From positions 1 through 30,964 of the forward strand of contig DATDXI010000078.1 in the NCBI GenBank assembly GCA_035289385.1: a stretch of 30,964 nucleotides of DNA. The letters are read 5' to 3'. The translations under genes were made by a program, and so were the position numbers. Numbering within the stretch: the stretch's first letter is position 1; every line of letters begins with the position of its first letter. Source of the DNA: JACOZM01 sp035289385 (GTDB taxonomy: Archaea > Nanobdellota > Nanobdellia > Woesearchaeales > GW2011-AR9). The notes beneath the pieces are model-generated. The model saw only the letters and a program-made list of their open reading frames with translations, did not search any database and was not told where the DNA came from. Below are positions 20,262 through 29,600 of the stretch, piece by piece.

Positions 20262-23200
20262 GGTAGTTTAACCACCTTCACAATAAGTTGTACTTCCCCA
20301 GCTGCATTGGTCACCAAATTTCCTGCTTGATCTTTTTGATAGGCAGGTGAAACTTTTATCTTGTCTCCATTCTGCAATAGAATAACCTTCTCTACACTCA
20401 ATGGTACATCCCCTTGGAAGAAAACTCTTCCTGGTGATCCCCGTGTCGCTTGACCAGCGAGAGGATAAGTATAAGCAACTTCCTCTATCAGCACATTCAC
20501 TTCTGACGGCCCATTCACATCGACATAAGCATCAGCCGTGCTTAATGTTAATGCATAGATATTTTCTTGCACATCTGCATCAATCCTTGTAATGAAATCA
20601 ACCTCATCATCAGCCCCTAGTGATAAGCCATTAGTATTCACCAACTTAAACTGCTCAAACTCAATCCTTAATCGATCTGTCCTGGAAGCATCTTCAAACT
20701 GCTTGAAGCCAAAGAGATTTTCATTGATAGCAACAAGCCCTTCATTATCTTTGACACCTTGTTGATAGTGAACGATAGGATATTGCTCGGCAGTCTGAGA
20801 TATATTTACTAATTTCAAGCTGCCAAATTGGTCGGTACCGGTAATTTCAAAATAACCACTATTTAATTTAATCGCCGGACTTTTCCCTGCCAAGAGCAAG
20901 TCCGTAAAGTCTAGCCATCCTAAATTTTGCACTAAATTTGCTGCCGGCAATAAGTATTGGAAGGACACTTCTTTATTATATTGGCTCAAGCGGTTCTTTA
21001 GGGTTACTAATACTTTTGCTCCAGATACCGTTCCAGTATAAGTGAACAAATCTTCCCCTGGATTAAACTTCGTCAAGATGTCTCCATTGGCGAATGTCTG
21101 ATCTTGACTACATAAGATCATCTCTCCCGGCCTGTTAGAGTAATCACGATTGTCGCAATTCCTGAATAATCCTGCTGTCGTCCCAGCAGCATTCAATACT
21201 CGTAACTGGTTAAATACTTCCGTCTGGCTTTGCTCCGGAAGATTTGCTTCAAATTCTGTTTCCGGGTTAAAGTCCGTGATAGCAGAAGGGATAAAGTTCA
21301 CTGCCGAGAATCTTACCAATTTACTCCCGATAGTATCATCAAACGTCACTTTTATCTTATCTCCGCTAGGCAGGTCAAAGTATGCCGTTTTTTCTTCCGG
21401 CACATATCTTGCCCGTAATTTCCCACGCTGCCCTAATGTCCGTAATTCTAATTTCCCTTCTTCAAAGAAACCCCGTGGGTTTTCTCTGACTGTTTCACTC
21501 CACTGCAATCCTTCATTATAGCCTAATAAATAATATTTCCCTTCCCAATGTAACGCCAACTGCTTCCCTTTTAAGATTGGAACGGTAAAGTCCATGTCAG
21601 AGAAGGTATGCTGTGCCGTCAAACCATTTGGATTAACATCGCTCGGCGCTCCTAAATCATATAATAAGAAAATATCTGCCACTTTAGTATGAGGATTGTC
21701 TGCTCCTCGAGCAGTTTCTTCTCTAAATGTTTCGTAATGGAATAAATATTTTTGAGCTCCAGTATTAACGGCATCACCATCTTTTGGAATAGCTTGAGCA
21801 ACTTCTAAATCTAATTGATAAGGAAAAGAACTTGTTAGATCATTTTTCGGACCGACACGGATATCCATCGTCCTGCTGGTGGTAACCACATCAGACGTGC
21901 TTAACCTCACTAAGCCTAAGCCTTGCACATCAACAGAACCATAGGTGCTGATTCCCGTCTGTAATTCCTTGTTAAGATTGACACTTCGCAATACGGCAGT
22001 TACGCCGCTGATGTTGTAAGTGGCTGAAGATTCATTGATCAGCCGTTGAATGTTCAATTGCTTGCTCTCTGCACGGAAAGCTTCTACGGGAAGATTAAAC
22101 AACGCTCGTTCTCGATCTGAATCTGGAAGCGGAGAATATAACTCCGGCTTGTGCATGGCGATGACTTTCAGATTATTGAAATTTAATAATCCTGTGCTGT
22201 CATGAGATAATAAGTAATATTGTTTGCCTTCTGCTTCATCTTCTAATAAGAATGCCATCCTTCTTCCTTTCACCAGATTGTTGGAGAACGTTGAGCCTTC
22301 TTCCAGAACAGATTTATCCGTAACATTTCTGTATTTGAAAACATACACTTCCTTGTCATCTTTAACTCCTTCTTGGTCAGGGAACCAGAAGACAGCTTGG
22401 CTATCAGCAATAGGAGCGCCAGTTGTTGCATCCCCTTCTACAGTAACTAACCCTAAATCTTTTGCCGACTTGGCTTCATCCGCTAACAAGGAGAACTTAT
22501 ACCCACTATCATCACACACCTTGACTAATCTCCAATCAGCCACATCATAATTATTGCCGGAGCCGATCGGGCATACTTTTAGATTAAGACTATTAAACCT
22601 TATTACTTTTTCCCTGGTCATGAATTTCTCATAGATGTCATCTAATCCTGCAGGGAACTTCTCCATGTCTACATATAACCAACCTTCGCTGCTAAATTTA
22701 ACTTCAAAATTCACGCCCGTCGTTCCTTCTCGATCTAAGTAATGAGTGAATTCAAATAAGCCATCACTATCACTGTCCACCGTGATTACCCCACTATTAT
22801 ACTGCTTGGCTAAACTTCCTGTACCCACTTGGATAATATAATCCGTTCCAGACTGCACAAAGACAACTGGCTGGTACGTTCCGTCAGAAAATAAGAATTG
22901 CTCGTTCATTCCGGAATATAAAACAGTTTTACCAGAAGCTAAACTATTCAAGTCTGTATTTGGTGAAGCGACAACGATCAACCCTAATTTCCCAGCACTA
23001 TTATAGAAAGCAAACGTTTTCAGGAACACTTCTGCTTCGCTTCCTCCCAATAAATTTAAAGGAGTGTTTTTGGGAGTGAAATGCAATGGATCATCTTCGG
23101 TTATTTCCATTCTTATAGTACTCCCAACGATCGTCCCTAACCCTAAATCTCTCACTTTCAATTCCACTACGCCTTGCTGTGAATCATACTTATATAATTC

Positions 23201-24298
23201 CACGACGTAAGAATTGCCACCATATCTGAAATAAGCGACTTCCGGAGCAGATTCAGGATTATCTACATTGATACTTCCAACCCCATTACCACCTGCACCT
23301 AAATATGTTTGAAATGAAGCAGCATTAGTTTGAAGGTCGACGGTTGTGCCCAGACTGGTGACAGCAGTTACCCCTAAAGCAGTTAAAGCGTCAAAGGTTT
23401 TCTTGTAATCATTTTCTGCTGAAGTGAAACTGCCTAAAACATCTCCTTCTTCTGCATATCTGTTAAATGTAAATCCAACGGCAGACCTATATAATGCTTT
23501 AATTTGATCAGAAGTGAGAGGTACATCAAAAAAACTGACCTCATCAATAACACCTTTAAACGTGTATCTTGAATCCAAACCAGCAGAACTTGGCTCTCCT
23601 CCTATCAGTAATGGTCTACCCCCATTATCTCCTATAGCAACAATACCATTAATTCTACCATCTCCTGATAAGGGATACACTTTCTCCCCATTAAGATATA
23701 CTTTTATTATCACATCATCCTCAGAACCAGACACTTCATCATGAACAACAGCAATATGGGACCATTCTCCTGCAGGCAAGTCCCCTAAATCTATCTCTTT
23801 GAGATTAGTAACACTACTTGGAAGAGTCTCCCAATTTATTTCTAGAAGAAGATTTCCATTTAATCTTGCGATACGCCATCCTTTGTTTTCCATTGAAGAA
23901 GCGATCCTTCTCTCTTCGCTAAATTCATCAGGATTGACCCAAACAGAAAAAGTCACGTCTTTATCATTAAATTTTGTAAAAAACACATTGGAGGAAAGGT
24001 AAACATAAGCATCTCCACCACTAAACCTAAATCCAGAACCAACAATCCCCTCAACAACCTGAAGCTGTTGATTTGTTCCTTTTACCGTGCCATTATAATC
24101 AGGAGCAACAACATTTTCTGCTTTATTTATTTCTCCATCAGCAGTTATCTCATCAAATGGCAAATGATGAACTTGATTGGTTGGAACTTCAACCGCCTTC
24201 CCCACAAAGCTTCCTTCCTTAACAAACGGAAGAATCAGAATCACGCCTAATGCTAGAACAACAATACCTATAATCCCTGCTAATTTATGCTTATCCAT
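20258..24298 (-). CDS. Giant LamG-domain surface protein, copy A
   Basis: The product is about 1346 residues: a membrane helix near the N-terminus (LAGIIGIVVLALGVILILPF), then GSFVGKAVEV, one LamG/concanavalin-like jelly-roll over roughly residues 40-280 (SVWVNP, IDEVSFFDVPLTSDQIKALY), then about 1000 residues of repeated beta modules. Modules recur as YYLLSH...LLNF and KYYLLGYN...LQW. It is a paralogue of the giant at 26679-30964 (shared TYGSVDVQGLG, FNLPVE, conserved Cys pairs including NCDNRDY). No C-terminal anchor. LamG domains usually bind glycans or partner proteins. The frame also has an ATG at 24328; I use 24298 because the best TATA (24335-24344) and an AAGGAGG site lie upstream of it. 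ATGA overlap with the partner gene. Confidence 0.78.
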   Translation of the reverse strand: MDKHKLAGIIGIVVLALGVILILPFVKEGSFVGKAVEVPTNQVHHLPFDEITADGEINKAENVVAPDYNGTVKGTNQQLQVVEGIVGSGFRFSGGDAYVYLSSNVFFTKFNDKDVTFSVWVNPDEFSEERRIASSMENKGWRIARLNGNLLLEINWETLPSSVTNLKEIDLGDLPAGEWSHIAVVHDEVSGSEDDVIIKVYLNGEKVYPLSGDGRINGIVAIGDNGGRPLLIGGEPSSAGLDSRYTFKGVIDEVSFFDVPLTSDQIKALYRSAVGFTFNRYAEEGDVLGSFTSAENDYKKTFDALTALGVTAVTSLGTTVDLQTNAASFQTYLGAGGNGVGSINVDNPESAPEVAYFRYGGNSYVVELYKYDSQQGVVELKVRDLGLGTIVGSTIRMEITEDDPLHFTPKNTPLNLLGGSEAEVFLKTFAFYNSAGKLGLIVVASPNTDLNSLASGKTVLYSGMNEQFLFSDGTYQPVVFVQSGTDYIIQVGTGSLAKQYNSGVITVDSDSDGLFEFTHYLDREGTTGVNFEVKFSSEGWLYVDMEKFPAGLDDIYEKFMTREKVIRFNSLNLKVCPIGSGNNYDVADWRLVKVCDDSGYKFSLLADEAKSAKDLGLVTVEGDATTGAPIADSQAVFWFPDQEGVKDDKEVYVFKYRNVTDKSVLEEGSTFSNNLVKGRRMAFLLEDEAEGKQYYLLSHDSTGLLNFNNLKVIAMHKPELYSPLPDSDRERALFNLPVEAFRAESKQLNIQRLINESSATYNISGVTAVLRSVNLNKELQTGISTYGSVDVQGLGLVRLSTSDVVTTSRTMDIRVGPKNDLTSSFPYQLDLEVAQAIPKDGDAVNTGAQKYLFHYETFREETARGADNPHTKVADIFLLYDLGAPSDVNPNGLTAQHTFSDMDFTVPILKGKQLALHWEGKYYLLGYNEGLQWSETVRENPRGFFEEGKLELRTLGQRGKLRARYVPEEKTAYFDLPSGDKIKVTFDDTIGSKLVRFSAVNFIPSAITDFNPETEFEANLPEQSQTEVFNQLRVLNAAGTTAGLFRNCDNRDYSNRPGEMILCSQDQTFANGDILTKFNPGEDLFTYTGTVSGAKVLVTLKNRLSQYNKEVSFQYLLPAANLVQNLGWLDFTDLLLAGKSPAIKLNSGYFEITGTDQFGSLKLVNISQTAEQYPIVHYQQGVKDNEGLVAINENLFGFKQFEDASRTDRLRIEFEQFKLVNTNGLSLGADDEVDFITRIDADVQENIYALTLSTADAYVDVNGPSEVNVLIEEVAYTYPLAGQATRGSPGRVFFQGDVPLSVEKVILLQNGDKIKVSPAYQKDQAGNLVTNAAGEVQLIVKVVKLP

Positions 24299-24312
24299 CA
24301 CACCTACCTTTT

Positions 24313-24344
24313 CCTCCTTAGAAAACATTTCTTCATTTATATAT
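24313..24344 (-). promoter_or_regulatory. Promoter and ribosome-binding site of cassette A
   Basis: ATATATAAAT on the minus strand (24335-24344) is the TATA element; about 25 bp downstream begins AAGGAGG (24313-24319), and the ATG at 24298 follows. A poorer TATA-like CTTAAAC near 24351-24357 would instead fit leaderless initiation at 24328. Confidence 0.5.
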
Positions 24345-24608
24345 CTGTCGGTTTAAGGCCGGATAAAATAGAGGGTGGAAGAGGATGGTTTTTCTGTTGG
24401 TAAAGAGGTGCTCAGATAATATGTTAGAAGTTCTCACCGTTAATTACTCATTTAGTACTAATTAGTATTTTGTTAGTATTTAACTTACAACTAAAATTAT
24501 CATCTCTTCCAACACACTTTGCATCAGATGAAATCGGAGTTTAACGTAACTCTTTAACCTCTCTTCAATTCTCTTTCTAAGTGAGATCTCCTAAAAAACA
24601 AGCGAAAG
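24345..24608. other. Intergenic region between cassette A and the RHH gene
   Basis: No gene seen. It holds three TTAGTA repeats at 24452, 24462 and 24473 (10-11 bp apart, same DNA face); the first is part of the perfect palindrome TTAGTACTAA (24452-24461). These may be regulator sites for the divergent surface operon or the antitoxin. The rest is AT-rich without further recognised signals. Confidence 0.4.
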
Positions 24609-24625
24609 GCTTTTATAGTAAAAGC
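24609..24625. promoter_or_regulatory. Palindromic operator over the RHH-gene TATA box
   Basis: GCTTTTATAGTAAAAGC is a palindrome with 7-bp arms and a 3-nt spacer. Its centre overlaps TTTTATAG, the TATA element 25-30 bp upstream of the ATG at 24643, so a bound ribbon-helix-helix protein would block TBP. This fits autorepression. Confidence 0.55.
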
Positions 24626-24642
24626 ATTACAATTCAATTACG

Positions 24643-24891
24643 ATGGTAATGGATACGTTACAGGTTAGGTTAAGTCATGGGATTGTGGAAAAAGTAGATG
24701 ATCTGGTAGAAACAGGTCTCTATGCAAATAGGTCAGATGTTATTCGGGATGCGGTACGGCGATTGATCTTAGATAAACTAGAAGGAATCATCCCAAATAC
24801 TGGTGATTCTGTAAAAGAAGTAAAAGAAATGAGAAAAAAGCTTTCTCAGGAAAAGTTTAACCTTGAAGAGATAAACCAGTTAGCGGAGTAA
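24643..24891 (+). CDS. Ribbon-helix-helix (CopG/ParD-type) antitoxin
   Basis: The 82-residue protein has the RHH pattern: a short strand (DTLQVRLS) and two helices (IVEKVDDLVETG, then the NRSDVIRDAVRRLI segment), followed by a charged helical C-terminus that would bind a toxin. RHH proteins act as dimers on palindromic operators, and one covers its own TATA box. The PIN-domain gene lies on the opposite strand with the two 3' ends overlapping by 12 bp. In standard modules antitoxin and toxin are in tandem, so this arrangement is unusual. A second ATG (codon 3) is an alternative start. Confidence 0.8.
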   Translation: MVMDTLQVRLSHGIVEKVDDLVETGLYANRSDVIRDAVRRLILDKLEGIIPNTGDSVKEVKEMRKKLSQEKFNLEEINQLAE

Positions 24892-25314
24892 ATCTTCTGG
24901 TCTGAAAACTTTCACGTGCTCTTGTGCGAATTCCATTAAATCCCTATCTCTTGTAATGAGAGGAACATTTAGCCTCTTGGCAATTGCAACGTGCAGATAA
25001 TCATAGAAACTAAGAAGTTGATGCTCCTGTTCCCATTGTCGTGCTTGGTTGTAATCCTCTGGCGTTGTTTTGATGATGTTGATGAAGCCGCTCTCTTGAA
25101 AAAAAGATTTTATGTCGTTGAATTTATCGCCTAACTTAAATGTCAATTCTTTTAGAGTGATAGTGGAAACAATGAGGAGACCATTATTCTCTTTGACTTG
25201 CTCAAAGAAATCTTTGGCGTGTTTCCAATAAGGTACACCCTTTGTTTCATCACCCTCTTTTTTGAAAAGATTTAGCCAGATACAAGTATCAACATAGTGA
25301 GTTTTTTGTGACAC
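24880..25314 (-). CDS. PIN-domain toxin (VapC-like ribonuclease)
   Basis: The 144-residue protein is a PIN-domain RNase. The acidic quartet is visible: Asp9 (YVDTCIWL), Glu56 (TLKELTF), Asp105 (SFYDYLHVAIA) and Asp123 (ITRDRD). VapC toxins cleave tRNA or rRNA in a Mg-dependent reaction and are held by an antitoxin. It starts with GTG at 25314, 3 bp after the stop of the surface partner gene on the same strand, with GGAG upstream of the start, so transcription probably comes from the surface operon. Its likely antitoxin is the convergent RHH gene, overlapping by 12 bp at the 3' ends. Confidence 0.85.
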   Translation of the reverse strand: MSQKTHYVDTCIWLNLFKKEGDETKGVPYWKHAKDFFEQVKENNGLLIVSTITLKELTFKLGDKFNDIKSFFQESGFINIIKTTPEDYNQARQWEQEHQLLSFYDYLHVAIAKRLNVPLITRDRDLMEFAQEHVKVFRPEDLLR

Positions 25315-25317
25315 TAT

Positions 25318-26682
25318 CTACTCCACATAAATCCAATACGCTTTCCCCGGCTCTAAAGAATCGACAGGAACATGTTCTACTCCTCTCCGTAATTCCAGCA
25401 CATAAACAATCTCCATGTTCGGCGGCAAGCTCAACTGCTGCGGACTAACTGGACTAAAGCCAGGAACTCCAATCAGATTCCATCCTTCCACCAAGGTTGG
25501 CAGGGTAACCGCATCTAAAGAGCAGATGAAGGTGATATGATACGGCTCTACAGATTCACTTAACTTCAACACATACCCTTCTCCCGAGCGAACTTCCATC
25601 AGATCTGATGCTGCTCCTTGCAGCCATTGGGTAACTCCCCTTTTATAGCCATAGACTCTAGCCACATTGCCATGGGAAATAAACTCTGAAAGGCTGCTGC
25701 TGCCGGAACAGGGTAAAGAAAACGGCTGCAATTCTACCGATCTGGGAAATTCCATGTCCACTTCCACATGCTGTACATTCGGCACAAGGCGCATTTTCAT
25801 CGAGGGATAATGAGGATCCTGTAACTCATAGACTATCCCATCCGCAGCAAAGGAATACACTTTACTTTCCGTCGTTATTCCATTGTTGGCAGAAACCGTA
25901 AACCGATATGCTTTCGCTTCCGTTGGCGTAAAAGCCAAGCGCATCAGCTTATACTTCTCGCCAGACTTATACACGTCAAAGGTATACTGCTTTTCCCGAA
26001 CGTTGATGACAATATTTGAAGAACCATCAGCCTGAGCAGGAGTGCTGCCGGGGCTTTCTAATCTTGCATCATCAAACATCCCTCGCACCGTAGGAAGAGC
26101 TGCAGCAGAAACATTGATGTAAAAGACCTGCTCGCGCCGTACCGAGATATTGGCAGAATCAGAAGGTATCTGCCTCAATTGAGCATCAAATAACGTAAAT
26201 TCCGTAGCGCGAGGCGGCTTATAATTGATATTTCTCGCCAAGAAATTTCCATTGCTATACCTCAATTCCATATCCGGCAAAATATCATCATCCAGATAGA
26301 TATTGCCGCTGGAAGAGACCATATTGTTGAGTAATCCTGCTGCTAAAACATCATCATCTTGAAGAAGCTGATATTTGATTATCCCCTGAAGGCTGCTTGT
26401 CGATACTGACAGCAATAGCGCTTGGCCAGATGACGCTGTAACCTTTATTTCCCATTGCGGATTGACGGTGATATCCACCAGAACTTCTCCTTCCCCATCC
26501 AGATCCAAAGGAACAAGGAGAGGAGTGTTCTGCAATCCTGCCTGGCCAGTAGAAGGAAATCGTACTAAAACGCTCAGTGCAACTAAGAATGCAATAGATA
26601 ATAATCCTACCATCAAAGGCACATGATAGCTAGACGTCCGTCTCGACACCGTATGTCCATGATGATGGTTGTTATGTTTCAT
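25318..26682 (-). CDS. Membrane-anchored beta-rich partner protein, copy B
   Basis: The 454-residue protein parallels the 477-residue protein of cassette A. The N-terminus is His-rich (MKHNNHHHGHTV) and cytoplasmic; a membrane helix (about 23-42) follows, then STGQAGLQN at the place where copy A has GPFAGKAI. The outer part shares FTPTEAKAY, IVYELQDPHYP, QPFSLPC with a second conserved Cys (TFICSLD), GYVLKL, and the C-terminal GWNLIGVPGF and PGKAYWIYVE. The upstream giant overlaps its ATG by ATGA; the PIN gene follows after 3 bp. The His-rich head is not shared with copy A. Function unknown; coupling suggests a complex with its giant neighbour. Confidence 0.72.
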   Translation of the reverse strand: MKHNNHHHGHTVSRRTSSYHVPLMVGLLSIAFLVALSVLVRFPSTGQAGLQNTPLLVPLDLDGEGEVLVDITVNPQWEIKVTASSGQALLLSVSTSSLQGIIKYQLLQDDDVLAAGLLNNMVSSSGNIYLDDDILPDMELRYSNGNFLARNINYKPPRATEFTLFDAQLRQIPSDSANISVRREQVFYINVSAAALPTVRGMFDDARLESPGSTPAQADGSSNIVINVREKQYTFDVYKSGEKYKLMRLAFTPTEAKAYRFTVSANNGITTESKVYSFAADGIVYELQDPHYPSMKMRLVPNVQHVEVDMEFPRSVELQPFSLPCSGSSSLSEFISHGNVARVYGYKRGVTQWLQGAASDLMEVRSGEGYVLKLSESVEPYHITFICSLDAVTLPTLVEGWNLIGVPGFSPVSPQQLSLPPNMEIVYVLELRRGVEHVPVDSLEPGKAYWIYVE

Positions 26683-29600
26683 GATTGCACCTGCAAGAGC
26701 AATTCTCCTTCTTTCTCACTCACGCTCACGACAATGATATCCCCATTCGGCAGCAAGACATCTTGATGAGCATCCTTGAACATCACTCCCCGATAAAATA
26801 AGCCTTGCTCGTCTTCTAGCAATACTACTAAGAACCGCCCATAATCTTCTGCTCGAATGGTGTAAATATCTTCTCCTACGCTAGTGATAAATTCTTCCGT
26901 GCCCTGAACGATAAATCCTGCAGAGGTCAGCATCCTAAATGATTCTTTTTGGATGGTCAACGTAACCATAAAGTCCTGCAAGCTTTGCTTGAAGCCATAG
27001 ACGGTTTCGCCTATGGCAATCATCCCTTGCTGCGCTCCTTCTTCAAAGCCATACTGCAGCACCGGAAAAGACTGGCCAGAAGAGATGTTGATCAAGCGTA
27101 AACTTCCGAGAGTGTTTCCACCATCAAGATCAAAATATTCGCCGTTGATTTTGAGAGCAGGAAATTGGTCTTTAGAGAAATTGCCCGTCAATTCGCTCCA
27201 CTTCAATTGTACTGAAGACGAAAGGTCATACGTTTTCTGGAACGTCACTTTCTTCCCGCCAAAGATGCCTCTGTATGTTGCAATCCCATTAAATACACCG
27301 CTGTTTGGCGTATTCACTTTCAACTCTACTGGCCGTTGGCTACCTTGACAGAGCAACATGGAATTCTGGAAAAGTTTTGTGTCAGCATTGTCACAATTAA
27401 AGAATTTCTTCCCGCTGACTTCTAAAACTTTGCTGACTCCTACACTCGGCTGAGGCAATTCGACCATAAATTCTTTCCGCAGATCAAACGAGGTGACGAT
27501 TTCCGTAATGATATCTGGCGATTCTACCGAAAACCGCACTTGTTTATTGCTTGTATCAAAATGGTCTAATTTTACTTTTATCTTCTTTCCTGATTCTAAG
27601 GTATAGATCGCCGTACTGGTCAAAGAATCATAATTAGTGATTATTCTTTCTGTAGGACTGCCTTGCGGAACTCCTATACGTTCCAAGCGCATCTGGGTAA
27701 GGTCAAAAAATTCTGTTCCCGTCCATAGCAAACTAGGATTGTAGCCTAACAGATAATATTTACCGTCAACTCCTAAAGCGATCTCATGGCCTTTCATCAG
27801 AGGGATATTGAAATCTTCATCGCTTAAAGGATGGCTTTTCTCGCTCGATAAGTCATAATACGTATGGATATCTGCCTGCTTGCTGTGAAAATAATTGTCG
27901 ATGGTCTTTACCGTATTGTAATGCACCAGCACCTCATCGATAACTTGAGGAACGCCAAACTGCAATTGTATCGGAGAGCCGTCAAGAGAGATGTCCATGT
28001 GGCTCTTTGCCGTAGCTATATCCGTTGGATTTAATCTGAATTCTCCCACACCCTGCACATTGACAAAGCCATATGTTTCCACGCTCGTTTCCAGCTCTTT
28101 GTCCAGATCTATGACATTATCCGTCTTTGTTTCCACGGTGATTCTATATCGGGCATCATCTTCTTGTTCCTCTTCAAACAGCCGTTCTACTCGGATCTGC
28201 CTAAATTTATCTTTCGCTGTTTCAGAGAAACGCTCTACCGGAAGGTTAAAGATCACTTCTTCCTTGTCTCCTTTCCCGATGGGAGGAGGAAGATCAGGAT
28301 GTAATAACGCAGTAACTTCCATCAATTCAAAGTCTAGATAATTCGCTTGAGGGTGAGATAACAAGTAATATTCATCCGTTCCTTCATCGTCTACCTTTAA
28401 GGCAAAACTTCTGCTGTTGATGAGGTTGACGGCAAATATCCCTGGAACAAGAACAGGTTTATCGACGTCATGCAGATGATAGACATTCACCTGCTTTGGA
28501 ACATCATCGCTTTCAGGTAGAGGGTAATGGAACAGCAGATTGTTGAACGTTTCTCTGACCGTTGGCTGGTCAGCTTCTAAGCCGAATTCCCGTTGTTCAG
28601 AAATATCTTCATTGCTTTTACAGACATCAACGATATAGGGGTCAGGGATGTCTAACTTACATATCTTAAATGTCGTTCCTTGAATACTTGTTGTCTTCGT
28701 TTGAGTGAAGAAATCCTGATAGATCTGGTCAAGTTCAGGAGGGTAGCGGGTGATTTCTAGAGGGAGATAGGTTCCTATTTCTTCATTACCAAAAGACTGC
28801 TTAAGGTTGATGCTTACTCCCGTGGTTTTTCGTTCGTCAAAGTAATGAATGAATGGATTTGATATGTCGCTTCCATCATCACCGGGATTTAAGTATTGCT
28901 TGCCATCAACAGAAATGATATTGTCTGCTCCTGGCTCCCCCACATCAATTAGTTCTTCAATGAAAATGATGGTATGCTGCTGCCCGTTGTAAAAGAATTT
29001 TTGGGCATCTAAATTATGAAGAGTTGTTTCTCCTGAAGATAAGAGATCAAAGTTCATCACGGGCGACAATAAAATTAATAATCCCAATTCTTTTTTGATA
29101 TTCCAATAGCCTTGAAGATGGAGATAGAGGTCTGGCTGAGCATCAGCATCAACATTCAACTCTATTGTTTTCGGCTTGATATTTAAGATATTATAATCTT
29201 CATCTATGGCAAATTTTTCCGTCTTGAGATAGGTTGGCAGGACAATATTTCTGATACCGATGGTCACTTCCCCTTTGAATTGGTTTTCTTCTACTACTTC
29301 TACGATATAGGAAACACCAGCAAATTGGAAATAGCCGACGGGTGACTTTTTGACTAAAGGAGATTTGAAGAAGTACGCTTGCTGGTTTAAGTCTAAATCA
29401 GCTTTAACGACCTCGCTGAGAGAATTTATTCTTGGAACAAGGCGGTTATCCAACTCCTTACTTATTATCTTCAGATAAGAGGTATCATCATCAAAATCTA
29501 CGAGTGCATTGAGTTCTGCTTGCGACGGATCATATTTATTCCAGCCCTCTCCCCGTTCCTCATCATATAATGCTTTCACTTGCTCGGGAGTTAAGGCTTG

